Shown here one piece after another: positions 11,021-25,200 of a stretch of DNA of 64,000 nt (position 1 is the stretch's first letter; the number at the start of each line of letters is the position of its first letter). The notes beneath the pieces were generated by a model that saw nothing but the letters and a program-made list of their open reading frames with translations, searched no databases and was not told the origin of the DNA. This stretch comes from Gymnothorax reevesii (Eukaryota; Chordata; Actinopteri; Anguilliformes; Muraenidae), in assembly GCA_029721435.1 (NCBI GenBank), contig CM056584.1:8452395-8516394 (forward strand), read 5' to 3'. The position numbers and the translations under genes were made by a program.

Positions 11021-14000
11021 ATGTGAGTGCTAATATCTGGTCATTTTCATACTGTACGTGTCCGCTATGATGTTAGTATGAGATCAGATGGCATTTCTCC
11101 TTCACCCTTCTTGTATAATAAAAAAATTGAGTAATGTTAATGTTTAAATGCTAATGCTAACATGCTAATGCTAGTGATCTAATGTGAGTTCTAATATCTG
11201 GTCATTTTCATACTGTACGTGTCCTCTATGATGTTGATAGGAGATCAGATGGCATTTCAGCTTAACCCTTCTTTTGTAAAATGGAAATTGAGTGACATTA
11301 ATGTTTTAATACTAATGCTAGCATGCTAATGCTAGCGATTTAATGTGGGTGCTAATATCTGGTCATTTTCATACTGTACGTGTCCTCTATGATGGGAGTA
11401 TGGGATCAGATGGCATTTCAGCTTAACCCTGCTTGTGTAAAATGGAAATTGAGTGACGTTAATGTTTGAATACTAATGCTAACATGCTGATGCTAACATG
11501 CTAATGCTAGCGATCTAATGTGAGTGCTAATAGTTGGTCATTTTCATACTGTACGTGTCCTCTATGATATTAATTGGAGATCAGATGGCATTTCAGCTTA
11601 ACCCTTCTTGTATAATAAAAAAATTGAGAAATGTTCATGTTTAAATGCTAATGCTAACATGCTAATGCTAGCGATCTAATGTGAGTTCTAATATCTGGTC
11701 ATTTTCATACTATACGTGTCCTCTATAATGTTAATAGGAGATCAGATGGCATTTCAGCTTAACCCTTCTTGTGTAAAATGGAAATTGTGTGACATTAATG
11801 TTTTAATACTAATGCTAACATGCTAATGCTAGCGATCTAATGTGAGTGCTAATATCTGGTCATTTTCATACTGTACGTGTCCTCTATGATGTTAATAGGA
11901 GATCAGATGGCATTTCAGCTTAACCCTGCTTGTGTAAAATGGAAATTTAGTGACGTTAATGTTTGAATGCTAATGCTAACATGGTAATGCTAGCGATCTA
12001 ATATGAGTGCTAATATCTGGTCATTTTCATACTGTACATGTCCTCTATGATGGGAGTATGGGATCAGATGGCATTTCAGCTTAACCCTGCTTGTGTAAAA
12101 TGGAAATTGAGTGAAGTTAATGTTGGAATACTAATGCTAACATGCTTATGCTAGCAATCTATTGTGAGTGCCAATAGCTGGTGATTTTCATACTGTACGT
12201 GTCCTCTATGATTGGAGTATGGGATCAGATGGCATTTCAGCTTAACCCTGCTTGTGTAAAATAGAAATTGAGTGACGTTAATGTTTGAATGCTAATGCTA
12301 ACATGCTAATGCTAGTGATCTAATGTGAGTGCTAATATCTGGTCATTTTCATACTGTACGTGTCCTCCATGATGTTAGTATGAGATCAGATGGCATTTCT
12401 CCTTCACCCTTCTTGTATTATAAGCAAATTGAGTAATGTTAATGTTTCGATGCTAATGCTAACATGCTGATGCTAACATGCTAATGCTAGCAATCTAATG
12501 TGAGTGCTAAAACCTGGTCATTTTCATACTGTACATGTCCTCTTTGATGGGAGTATGGGATCAGATTGCATTTCAGCTTAACCCTGCTTGTGTAAAATGG
12601 AAATTGAGTGACGTTAATGTTTGAATGCAAATGCTAACATGCTAATGCTAGTGATCTAATGTGAGTGCTAATACCTGGTCATTTTCATACTGTACATGTC
12701 CTCTATGATGGGAGTATGGGATCAGATGGCATTTCAGCTTAACCCTGCTTGTGTAAAATGGAAATTGAGTGACGTTAATGTTTGAATGCTAATGCTAACA
12801 TGCTAATGCTAGTGATCTAATGTGAGTGCTAATATCTGGTCATTTTCATACTGTACGTGTCCTCTATGATGTTAGTATGAGATCAGATGGCATTTCTCCT
12901 TCACCCTTCTTGTATTATAAGCAAATTGAGCAATGTTAATGTTTCGATGCTAATGCTAACATGCTGATGCTAACATGCTAATGCTAGCAATCTAATGTGA
13001 GTGCTAATATCTGGTCATTTTCATACTGTACGTGTCCTCTATGATGGGAGTATGGGATCAGATGGCATTTCAGCTTAACCCTGCTTGTGTAAAATGGAAA
13101 TTGAGTGACGTTAATGTTTGAATGCTAATGCTAACATGCTAATGCTAGCTATCTAATGTGAGTTCTAATATCTGGTCATTTTCATACTATACGTGTCCTC
13201 TTTGATGTTAATAGGAGATCAGATGGCATTTCAGCTTAACCCTTCTTGTTTAAAATGGAAATTGAGTGATTTTAATGTTTAAATGCTAATGCTAACATGC
13301 TAAAGCTAGCGATCTAATGTGAGTGCTAATACCTGGTCATTTTCATACTGTACGTGTCCTCTATGATGAGAATATGGGATCAGATGGCATTTCAGCTTAA
13401 CCCTTCTTGTGTAAAATGGAAATTGAGTGACATTAATGTTTTAATACTAATGCTAACATGCTAATGCTAGCAATCTAATGTGAGTGCTAATATCTGGTCA
13501 TTTTCATACGATACATGTCCTCTATGATGTTAATAGGAGATCAGATGGCATTTCAGCTTTACCCTTCTTGTATAATAAAAAAATTGAGTAATGTTAATGT
13601 TTAAATGCTAAAGCTAACATGCTTATGCTAGCAATCTAATGTGAGTTCTAATATCTGGTCATTTTCATACTGTACGTGTCCTCTATGATGTTAATAGGAG
13701 ATCAGATGGCATTTCAGCTTAACCCTTCTTGTGTAAAATAGAAATTGAGTGACGTTAATGTTTGAATGCTATTGCTAACATGCTAATGCTAACGATCTAA
13801 TGTGAGTGCTAATATCTGGTCATTTTCATCCTGTAAGTGTCCTCTATGATGTTAGTATGAGATCAGATGGCATTTCTCCTTCACCCTTCTTGTATTATAA
13901 GCAAATTGGGTAATGTTAATGTTTCAAAGCTAATGCTAACATGCTGATGCTAACATGCTAATGCTAGCAATCTAATGTGAGTGCTAATACCTGGTCATTT

Positions 14001-14790
14001 TCATACTGTACATGTCTTCTATGATGGGAGTATGGGATCAGATGGCATTTCAGCTTAACCCTGCTTGTGTAAAATGGAAATTGAGTGACGTTAATGTTTG
14101 AATGCTAATTCTAACATGCTAATGCTAGCGATCTAATGTGAGTGCTAATATCTGGTCATTTTTATACTATACGTGTCCTCTATGATGTTAATAGGAGATC
14201 AGATGGCATTTCAGCTTAACCCTTCTTGTGTAAAATGGAAATTGAGTAATGTTAATGTTTAAATGCTAATGCTAACATGCTGATGCTAGCGCTCTAATGT
14301 GAGTGCTAATATCTGGTCATTTTCATACTGTACGTGTCCTCTATGATGGGAATGTGGGATCAGATGGCATTTCAGCATAACCCTGTTTGTGTAAAATGGA
14401 AATTGAGTGACGTTAATGTTTAAATGCTAATGCTAACATGCTAATGCTAGCGATCTAATGTGAGTGCTAATATCTGGTCATTTTCATACTGTACGTGTCC
14501 TCCATGATGTTAGTATGAGATCAGATGGCATTTCTCCTTCACCCTTCTTGTATTATAAGCAAATTGAGTAATGTTAATGTTTCGATGCTAATGCTAACAT
14601 GCTGATGCTAACATGCTAATGCTAGCAATCTAATGTGAGTGCTAATACCTGGTCATTTTCATGCTGTACATGTCCTCTATGATGGGAGTATGGGATCAGA
14701 TGGCATTTCAGCTTAACCCTGCTTGTGTAAAATGGAAATTGAGTGACGTTAATGTTTGAATGCAAATGCTAACATGCTAATGCTAGTGAT
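11020..14790 (+). repeat. Mixed zone between domain 1 and the 46-monomer HORs
   Basis: These monomers include five long ones (about 11.49, 12.46, 12.96, 13.94 and 14.60 kb) and do not form a complete HOR of their own. The stretch from about 12.34 kb on is the left part of a block that recurs at 34.64 kb. The stretch before it has monomers seen again near 31-32 kb and 43-44 kb (catggtaatg near 11.98 kb; ttggaatac with gcaatctattg near 12.12 kb). A chimeric boundary monomer at about 11.09 kb has ctccttcac followed by ataataaaa, a combination I did not see elsewhere. No unique sequence or gene is present. Confidence 0.8.
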
Positions 14791-17650
14791 CTAATGTGAG
14801 TGCTAATACCTGGTCATTTTCATACTGTACATGTCCTCTATGATGGGAGTATGGGATCAGATGGCATTTCAGCTTAACCCTGCTTGTGTAAATTGGAAAT
14901 TGAGTGACGTTAATGTTTGAATGCTAATGCTAACATGCTAATGCTAGCTATCTAATGTGAGTTCTAATATCTGGTCATTTTCACACTATACGTGTCCTCT
15001 TTGATGTTAATAGGAGATCAGATGGCATTTCAGCTTAACCCTTCTTGTTTAAAATGGAAATTGAGTGATTTTAATGTTTAAATGCTAATGCTAACATGCT
15101 AAAGCTAGCGATCTAATGTGAGTGCTAATACCTGGTCATTTTCATACTGTACGTGTCCTCTATGATGAGAATATGGGATCAGATGGCATTTCATCTTAAC
15201 CCTGTTTGTGTAAAATGGAAATTGAGTGAAGTTAATGTTTAAATGCAAATGCTAACATGCTAATGCTAGCGATCTAATGTGAGTGCTAATATCTGGTCAT
15301 TTTCATACTGTACGTGTCCTCTATGATGTTAATAGGAGATCAGATGGCATTTCAGCTTAACCCTTCTTGTGTAAAATGGAAATTGAGTGACATTAATGTT
15401 TTAATACTAATGCTAACATGTTAATGCTAGCGATCTAATTTGAGTGCTAATATCTGGTCATTTTCATACTGTAAGTGTCCTCTATGATGGGAGTACGGGA
15501 TCAGATGGCATTTCAGCTTAACCCTGCTTGTGTAAAATGGAAATTGAGTGACGTTAATGTTTGAATACTAATGCTAACATGCTAATGCTAGCGATCTAAT
15601 GTGAGTGCTAATATCTGGTCATTTTCATACTATACATGTCCTCCATGATGTTAATAGGAGATCAGAAGGCATTTCAGCTTTACCCTGTTTGTGTAAAATG
15701 GAAATTGAGTGAAGTTAATGTTTAAATGCTAATGCTAACATGCTAATGCTAGCGATCTAATGTGAGTGCTAATATCTGGTCATTTTCATACTATACATGT
15801 CCTCTATGATGTAAATAGGAGATCAGATGGCATTTCAGCTTAACCCTTCTTGTATAATAAAAAAATTGAGTAATGTTAATGTTTAAATGCTGATGCTGAC
15901 ATGCTAATGCTAGCAATCTAATGTGAGTGCTAATATCTGGTCATTTTCATACTGTACGTGTCCTCTATGATGGGAGTATGGGATCAGATGGCATTTCAGC
16001 TTAACCCTGCTTGTGTAAAATGGAAATTGAGTGACGTTAATGTTTGAATGCTAATGCAAACATGCTAATGCTAGCTATCTAATGTGAGTTCTAATATCTG
16101 GTCATTTTCATACTATACGTGTCCTCTTTGATGTTAATAGGAGATCAGATGGCATTTCAGCTTAACCCTTCTTGTTTAAAATGGAAATTGAGTGATTTTA
16201 ATGTTTAAATGCTAATGCTAACATGCTTAAGCTAGCGATCTAATGTGAGTGCTAATACCTGGTCATTTTCATACTGTACGTGTCCTCTATGATGAGAATA
16301 TGGGATCAGATGGCATTTCAGCTTAACCCTTCTTGTGTAAAATGGAAATTGAGTGACATTAATGTTTTAATACTAATGCTAACATGCTAATGCTAGCAAT
16401 CTAATGTGAGTGCTAATATCTGGTCATTTTCATACTATACATGTCCTCTTTGATGTTAATAGGAGATCAGATGGCATTTCAGCTTTACCCTTCTTGTATA
16501 ATAAAAAAATTGAGTAATGTTAATGTTTAAATGCTAAAGCTAACATGCTTATGCTAGCGATCTAATGTGAGTTCTAATATCTGGTCATTTTCATACTGTA
16601 CGTGTCCTCTATGATGTTAATAGGAGATCAGATGGCATTTCAGCTTAACCCTTCTTGTGTAAAATAGAAATTGAGTGACGTTAATGTTTGAATGCTAATG
16701 CTAACATGCTAATGCTAACGATCTAATGTGAGTGCTAATATCTGGTCATTTTCATCCTGTAAGTGTCCTCTATGATGTTAGTATGAGATCAGATGGCATT
16801 TCTCCTTCACCCTTCTTGTATTATAAGCAAATTGGGTAATGTTAATGTTTCAATGCTAATGCTAACATGCTGATGCTAACATGCTAATGCTAGCAATCTA
16901 ATGTGAGTGCTAATACCTGGTCATTTTCATACTGTACATGTCTTCTATGATGGGAGTATGGGATCAGATGGCATTTCAGCTTAACCCTGCTTGTGTAAAA
17001 TGGAAATTGAGTGACGTTAATGTTTGAATGCTAATGCTAACATGCTAATGCTAGCGATCTAATGTGAGTGCTAATATCTGGTCATTTTTATACTATACGT
17101 GTCCTCTATGATGTTAATAGGAGATCAGATGGCATTTCAGCTTAACCCTTCTTGTGTAAAATGGAAATTGAGTAATGTTAATGTTTAAATGCTAATGCTA
17201 ACATGCTGATGCTAGCGCTCTAATGTGAGTGCTAATATCTGGTCATTTTCATACTGTACGTGTCCTCTATGATGGGAATGTGGGATCAGATGGCATTTCA
17301 GCATAACCCTGTTTGTGTAAAATGGAAATTGAGTGACGTTAATGTTTAAATGCTAATGCTAACATGCTAATGCTAGCGATCTAATGTGAGTGCTAATATC
17401 TGGTCATTTTCATACTGTACGTGTCCTCCATGATGTTAGTATGAGATCAGATGGCATTTCTCCTTCACCCTTCTTGTATTATAAGCAAATTGAGTAATGT
17501 TAATGTTTCGATGCTAATGCTAACATGCTGATGCTAACATGCTAATGCTAGCAATCTAATGTGAGTGCTAATACCTGGTCATTTTCATACTGTACAAGTC
17601 CTCTATGATGGGAGTATGGGATCAGATGGCATTTCAGCTTAACCCTGCTT

Positions 17651-17660
17651 GTGTAAATGG
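17651..17660 (+). other. One-base deletion shared with position 25,131
   Basis: The sequence reads gtgtaaatgg instead of gtgtaaaatgg. The same deletion lies exactly 7476 bp downstream, so it was present before the 46-monomer unit duplicated. The third, more distant copy near 39,950 has the full A-run, so the deletion arose after that lineage split or was restored there by conversion. Confidence 0.85.
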
Positions 17661-20600
17661 AAATTGAGTGACGTTAATGTTTGAATGCAAATGCTAACAT
17701 GCTTATGCTAGTGATCTAATGTGAGTGCTAATACCTGGTCATTTTCATACTGTACATGTCCTCTATGATGGGAGTATGGGATCAGATGGCATTTCAGCTT
17801 AACCCTGCTTGTGTAAAATGGAAATTGAGTGACGTTAATGTTTGAATGCTAATGCTAACATGCTAATGCTAGCTATCTAATGTGAGTTCTAATATCTGGT
17901 CATTTTCATACTATACGTGTCCTTTTTGATGTTAATAGGAGATCAGATGGCATTTCAGCTTAACCCTTCTTGTTTAAAATGGAAATTGAGTGATTTTAAT
18001 GTTTAAATGCAAATGCTAACATGCTAAAGCTAGCGATCTAATGTGAGTGCTAATACCTGGTCATTTTCATACTGTACGTGTCCTCTATGATGAGTATATG
18101 GGATCAGATGGCATTTCATCTTAACCCTGTTTGTGTAAAATGGAAATTGAGTGAAGTTAATGTTTAAATGCTAATGCTAACATGCTAATGCTAGCGATCT
18201 AATGTGAGTGCTAATATCTGGTCATTTTCATACTGTACGTGTCCTCTATGATGTTAATAGGAGATCAGATGGCATTTCAGCTTAACCCTTCTTGTGTAAA
18301 ATGGAAATTGAGTGACATTAATGTTTTAATACTAATGCTAACATGTTAATGCTAGCGATCTAATGTGAGTGCTAATATCTGGTCATTTTCATACTGTAAG
18401 TGTCCTCTATGATGGGAGTACGGGATCAGATGGCATTTCAGCTTAACCCTGCTTGTGTAAAATGGAAATTGAGTGACGTTAATGTTTGAATACTAATGCT
18501 AACATGCTAATGCTAGCGATCTAATGTGAGTGCTAATATCTGGTCATTTTCATAATACACGTGTCCTCTATGATGTTAATAGGAGATCAGAAGGCATTTC
18601 AGCTTTACCCTGTTTGTGTAAAATGGAAATTGAGTGAAGTTAATGTTTAAATGCTAATGCTAACATGCTAATGCTAGCGATCTAATGTGAGTGCTAATAT
18701 CTGGTCATTTTCATACTATACATGTCCTCTATGATGTTAATAGGAGATCAGATGGCATTTCAGCTTAACCCTTCTTGTATAATAAAAAAATTGAGTAATG
18801 TTAATGTTTAAATGCTAAAGCTAACATGCTAATGCTAGCGATCTAATGTGAGTGCCAATATCTGGTGATTTTCATACTGTACGTGTCCTCTAAGATTGGA
18901 GTATGGGATCAGATGGCATTTCAGCTTAACCCTGCTTGTGTAAAATAGAAATTGAGTGACGTTAATGTTTGAATGCTAATGCTAACATGCTAATGCTAGT
19001 GATCTAATGTGAGTGCTAATATCTGGTCATTTTCATACTGTACGTGTCCTCTATGATGGGAGTACGGGATCAGATGGCATTTCAGCTTAACCCTGCTTGT
19101 GTAAAATGGAAATTGAGTGACGTTAATGTTTGAATACTAATGCTAACATGCAATTGCTTGCAATCTAATGTGAGTGCTAATATCTGGTCATTTTCATACT
19201 GTACGTGTCCTCTATGATGGGAGTATGGGATCAGATGGCATTTCAGCTTAACCCTGCTTGTGTAAAATAGAAATTGAGTGACGTTAATGTTTGAATGCTA
19301 ATGCTAACATGCTAATGCTAGCGATCTAATGTGAGTGCTAATATCTGGTCATTTTCATACTGTAAGTGTCCTCTATGATGTTAGTATGAGATCAGATGGC
19401 ATTTCTCCTTCACCCTTCTTGTATTATAAGCAAATTGGGTAATGTTAATGTTTCAATGCTAATGCTAACATGCTGATGCTAACATGCTAATGCTAGCAAT
19501 CAAATGTGAGTGCTAATACCTGGTCATTTTCATACTGTACATGTCTTCTATGATCGGAGTATGGGATCAGATGGCATTTCAGCTTAACCCTGCTTGTGTA
19601 AAATGGAAATTGAGTGACGTTAATGTTTGAATGCTAATGCTAACATGCTTATGCTAGCGTTCTTATGTGAGTGCTAATATCTGGTCATTTTTATACTATA
19701 CGTGTCCTCTATGATGTTAATAGGAGATCAGATGGCATTTCAGCTTAACCCTTCTTGTGTGAAATGGAAATTGAGTGATGTTAATGTTTAAATGCTAATG
19801 CTAACATGCTGATGCTAGCGCTCTAATGTGAGTGCTAATATCTGGTCATTTTCATACTGTACGTGTCCTCTATGATGGGAATATGGGATCAGATGGCATT
19901 TCAGCATAACCCTGTTTGTGTAAAATGGAAATTGAGTGGAGTTAATGTTTAAATGCTAATGCTAACATGCTAATGCTAGCGATCTAATGTGAGTGCTAAT
20001 ATCTGGTCATTTTCATACTGTAAGTGTCCTCTATGATGGGTGTACGGGATCAGATGGCATTTCAGCTTAACCCTGCTTGTGTAAAATGGAAATTGAGTGA
20101 CGTTAATGTTTGAATACTAATGCTAACATGCTAATGCTAGCGATCTAATGTGAGTGCTAATATCTGGTCATTTTCATACTATACATGTCCTCCATGATGT
20201 TAATTGGAGATCAGATGGCATTTCAGCTTTACCCTGTTTGTGTAAAATGGAAATTGAGTGAAGTTAATGTTTAAATGCTAATGCTAACATGCTAATGCTA
20301 GCGATCTAATGTAAGTGCTAATATCTGGTCATTTTCATACTATACATGTCCTCTATGATGTTAATAGGAGATCAGATGGCATTTCAGCTTAACCCTTCTT
20401 GTATAATAAAAAAATTGAGTAATGTTAATGTTTAAATGCTAAAGCTAACATGCTAATGCTAGCGATCTAATGTGAGTTCTAATATCTGGTCATTTTCATA
20501 CTATACGTGTCCTCTATGATGTTAATAGGAGATCAGATGGCATTTCAGCTTAACCCTTCTTTTGTAAAATGGAAATTGAGTGACATTAATGTTTTAATAC

Positions 20601-21020
20601 TAATGCTAACATGCTAATGCTAGCGATCTAATGTGGGTGCTAATATCTGGTCATTTTCATACTGTACGTGTCCTCTATGATGGGAGTATGGAATCAGATG
20701 GCATTTCAGCTTAACCCTGCGTGTGTAAAATGGAAATTGAGTGACGTTAATGTTTGAATACTAATGCTAACATGCTTATGCTAGCAATCTAATCTGAGTG
20801 CTAATATCTGGTCATTTTCATACTGTACGTGTCCTCTATGATGGGAGTATGGGATCAGATGGCATTTCAGCTTAACCCTGCTTGTGTAAAATAGAAATTG
20901 AGTGACGTTAATGTTTGAATGCTAATGCTAACATGCTAATGCTAGAAATCTAATGTGAGTTCTAATATCTGGTCATTTTCATACTGTACGTGTCCTCTAT
21001 GATGGGAGCACGGGATCAGA

Positions 21021-21031
21021 TGGCATTTTTA
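21021..21031 (+). other. One-base insertion shared with position 28,502
   Basis: The sequence reads catttttagc in place of catttcagc, adding one base. The same form occurs 7476 bp downstream. Together with the shared one-base deletion it keeps the unit length at 7476 and confirms that the two 46-monomer copies are sisters. Confidence 0.83.
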
Positions 21032-22265
21032 GCTTAACCCTGCTTGTGTAAAATGGAAATTGAGTGACGTTAATGTTTGAATACTAATGCTAACATGCTA
21101 TTGCTTGCAATCTAATGTGAGTGCTAATATCTGGTCATTTTCATACTGTACGTGTCCTCTATGATGGGAGTATGGGATCAGATGGCATTTCTCCTTCACC
21201 CTTCTTGTATTATGAGCAAATTGAGTAATGTTAATGTTTCAATGCTAATGCTAACATGCTGATGCTAACATGCTAATGCTAGCGATCTAATGTGAGTGCT
21301 AATAGTTGGTCATTTTCATACTGTACGTGTCCTCTATGATGTTAATTGGAGATCAGATGGCATTTCAGCTTAACCCTTCTTGTATAATAAAAAAATTGAG
21401 AAATGTTAATGTTTAAATGCTAATGCTAACATGCTAATGCTAGCGATCTAATGTGAGTTCTAATATCTGGTCACTTTCATACTATACGTGTCCTCTATGA
21501 TGTTAATAGGAGATCAGATGGCATTTCAGCTTAACCCTTCTTGTGTAAAATGGAAATTGTGTGACATTAATGTTTTAATACTAATGCTAACATGCTAATG
21601 CTAGCGATCTAATGTGAGGGCTAATATCTGGTCATTTTCATACTGTACGTGTCCTCTATGATGTTAATAGGAGATCAGATGGCATTTTAGCTTAACCCTG
21701 CTTGTGTAAAATGGAAATTTAGTGACGTTAAAGTTTGAATGCTAATGCTTACATGCTAATGCTAGTGATCTAATGTGAGTGCTAATATCTGGACATTTTC
21801 ATACTGTACGTGTCCTCTATGATGTTAGGTTGAGATCAGATGACATTTCTCCTTCACCCTTCTTGTATTATAAGCAAATTGAGTAATGTTAATGTTTCGA
21901 TGCTAATGCTAACATGCTGATGCTAACATGCTAATGCTAGCAATCTAATGTGAGTGCTAATAACTGGTCATTTTCATACTGTACATGTCCTCTATGATGG
22001 GAGTATGGGATCAGATGGCATTTCAGCTTCACCCTGCTTGTGTAAAATGGAAATTGAGTGACATTAATGTTTGAATGCTAATGCTAACATGCTAATGCTA
22101 GCTATCTAATGTGAGTTCTAATATATGGTCATTTTCATACTATACGTGTCCTCTTTGATGTTAATAGGAGATCAGATGGCATTTCAGCTTAACCCTTCTT
22201 GTTTAAAATGGAAATTGAGTGATTTTAATGTTTAAATGCTAATGCTAACATGCTAAAGCTAGCGA

Positions 22266-25200
22266 TCTAATGTGAGTGCTAATACCTGGTCATTTTCATA
22301 CTGTACATGTCCTCTATGATGGGAGTATGGGATCAGATGGCATTTCAGCTTAACCCTGCTTGTGTAAATTGGAAATTGAGTGACGTTAATGTTTGAATGC
22401 TAATGCTAACATGCTAATGCTAGCTATCTAATGTGAGTTCTAATATCTGGTCATTTTCACACTATACGTGTCCTCTTTGATGTTAATAGGAGATCAGATG
22501 GCATTTCAGCTTAACCCTTCTTGTTTAAAATGGAAATTGAGTGATTTTAATGTTTAAATGCTAATGCTAACATGCTAAAGCTAGCGATCTAATGTGAGTG
22601 CTAATACCTGGTCATTTTCATACTGTACGTGTCCTCTATGATGAGAATATGGGATCAGATGGCATTTCATCTTAACCCTGTTTGTGTAAAATGGAAATTG
22701 AGTGAAGTTAATGTTTAAATGCAAATGCTAACATGCTAATGCTAGCGATCTAATGTGAGTGCTAATATCTGGTCATTTTCATACTGTACGTGTCCTCTAT
22801 GATGTTAATAGGAGATCAGATGGCATTTCAGCTTAACCCTTCTTGTGTAAAATGGAAATTGAGTGACATTAATGTTTTAATACTAATGCTAACATGTTAA
22901 TGCTAGCGATCTAATTTGAGTGCTAATATCTGGTCATTTTCATACTGTAAGTGTCCTCTATGATGGGAGTACGGGATCAGATGGCATTTCAGCTTAACCC
23001 TGCTTGTGTAAAATGGAAATTGAGTGACGTTAATGTTTGAATACTAATGCTAACATGCTAATGCTAGCGATCTAATGTGAGTGCTAATATCTGGTCATTT
23101 TCATACTATACATGTCCTCCATGATGTTAATAGGAGATCAGAAGGCATTTCAGCTTTACCCTGTTTGTGTAAAATGGAAATTGAGTGAAGTTAATGTTTA
23201 AATGCTAATGCTAACATGCTAATGCTAGCGATCTAATGTGAGTGCTAATATCTGGTCATTTTCATACTATACATGTCCTCTATGATGTAAATAGGAGATC
23301 AGATGGCATTTCAGCTTAACCCTTCTTGTATAATAAAAAAATTGAGTAATGTTAATGTTTAAATGCTGATGCTGACATGCTAATGCTAGCAATCTAATGT
23401 GAGTGCTAATATCTGGTCATTTTCATACTGTACGTGTCCTCTATGATGGGAGTATGGGATCAGATGGCATTTCAGCTTAACCCTGCTTGTGTAAAATGGA
23501 AATTGAGTGACGTTAATGTTTGAATGCTAATGCAAACATGCTAATGCTAGCTATCTAATGTGAGTTCTAATATCTGGTCATTTTCATACTATACGTGTCC
23601 TCTTTGATGTTAATAGGAGATCAGATGGCATTTCAGCTTAACCCTTCTTGTTTAAAATGGAAATTGAGTGATTTTAATGTTTAAATGCTAATGCTAACAT
23701 GCTTAAGCTAGCGGTCTAATGTGAGTGCTAATACCTGGTCATTTTCATACTGTACGTGTCCTCTATGATGAGAATATGGGATCAGATGGCATTTCAGCTT
23801 AACCCTTCTTGTGTAAAATGGAAATTGAGTGACATTAATGTTTTAATACTAATGCTAACATGCTAATGCTAGCAATCTAATGTGAGTGCTAATATCTGGT
23901 CATTTTCATACTATACATGTCCTCTTTGATGTTAATAGGAGATCAGATGGCATTTCAGCTTTACCCTTCTTGTATAATAAAAAAATTGAGTAATGTTAAT
24001 GTTTAAATGCTAAAGCTAACATGCTTATGCTAGCGATCTAATGTGAGTTCTAATATCTGGTCATTTTCATACTGTACGTGTCCTCTATGATGTTAATAGG
24101 AGATCAGATGGCATTTCAGCTTAACCCTTCTTGTGTAAAATAGAAATTGAGTGACGTTAATGTTTGAATGCTAATGCTAACATGCTAATGCTAACGATCT
24201 AATGTGAGTGCTAATATCTGGTCATTTTCATCCTGTAAGTGTCCTCTATGATGTTAGTATGAGATCAGATGGCATTTCTCCTTCACCCTTCTTGTATTAT
24301 AAGCAAATTGGGTAATGTTAATGTTTCAATGCTAATGCTAACATGCTGATGCTAACATGCTAATGCTAGCAATCTAATGTGAGTGCTAATACCTGGTCAT
24401 TTTCATACTGTACATGTCTTCTATGATGGGAGTATGGGATCAGATGGCATTTCAGCTTAACCCTGCTTGTGTAAAATGGAAATTGAGTGACGTTAATGTT
24501 TGAATGCTAATGCTAACATGCTAATGCTAGCGATCTAATGTGAGTGCTAATATCTGGTCATTTTTATACTATACGTGTCCTCTATGATGTTAATAGGAGA
24601 TCAGATGGCATTTCAGCTTAACCCTTCTTGTGTAAAATGGAAATTGAGTAATGTTAATGTTTAAATGCTAATGCTAACATGCTGATGCTAGCGCTCTAAT
24701 GTGAGTGCTAATATCTGGTCATTTTCATACTGTACGTGTCCTCTATGATGGGAATGTGGGATCAGATGGCATTTCAGCATAACCCTGTTTGTGTAAAATG
24801 GAAATTGAGTGACGTTAATGTTTAAATGCTAATGCTAACATGCTAATGCTAGCGATCTAATGTGAGTGCTAATATCTGGTCATTTTCATACTGTACGTGT
24901 CCTCCATGATGTTAGTATGAGATCAGATGGCATTTCTCCTTCACCCTTCTTGTATTATAAGCAAATTGAGTAATGTTAATGTTTCGATGCTAATGCTAAC
25001 ATGCTGATGCTAACATGCTAATGCTAGCAATCTAATGTGAGTGCTAATACCTGGTCATTTTCATACTGTACAAGTCCTCTATGATGGGAGTATGGGATCA
25101 GATGGCATTTCAGCTTAACCCTGCTTGTGTAAATGGAAATTGAGTGACGTTAATGTTTGAATGCAAATGCTAACATGCTTATGCTAGTGATCTAATGTGA

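Larger units (their letters stand above)
14790..22265 (+). repeat. 46-monomer HOR, copy 1 (7476 bp)
   Basis: The monomer starting at 15877 (gctgatgctgac) recurs at 23353 and other anchors recur at the same spacing: 15072/22548, cataatacacg at 18551/26027, gcaatcaaatg near 19.50/26.97 kb. The period is therefore 7476 bp: 46 monomers, five of them long (46x161 + 70). A one-base deletion in gtgtaaatgg near 17,656 and a one-base insertion in cattttt near 21,026 cancel out. The left edge is near 14.79 kb: a shared private variant gtaaattgg (14,889 and 22,365) is inside the repeat, while upstream monomers differ between copies. The exact phase of the unit is arbitrary. Confidence 0.9.

Noticed and set aside
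18541..18560. Two-base deletion in cataatacacg (also near 26.03 and 40.85 kb)
   Set aside because: Counting against catactacacg shows equal length; it is a substitution. It was kept only as an alignment anchor for the 7476- and 22295-bp offsets.
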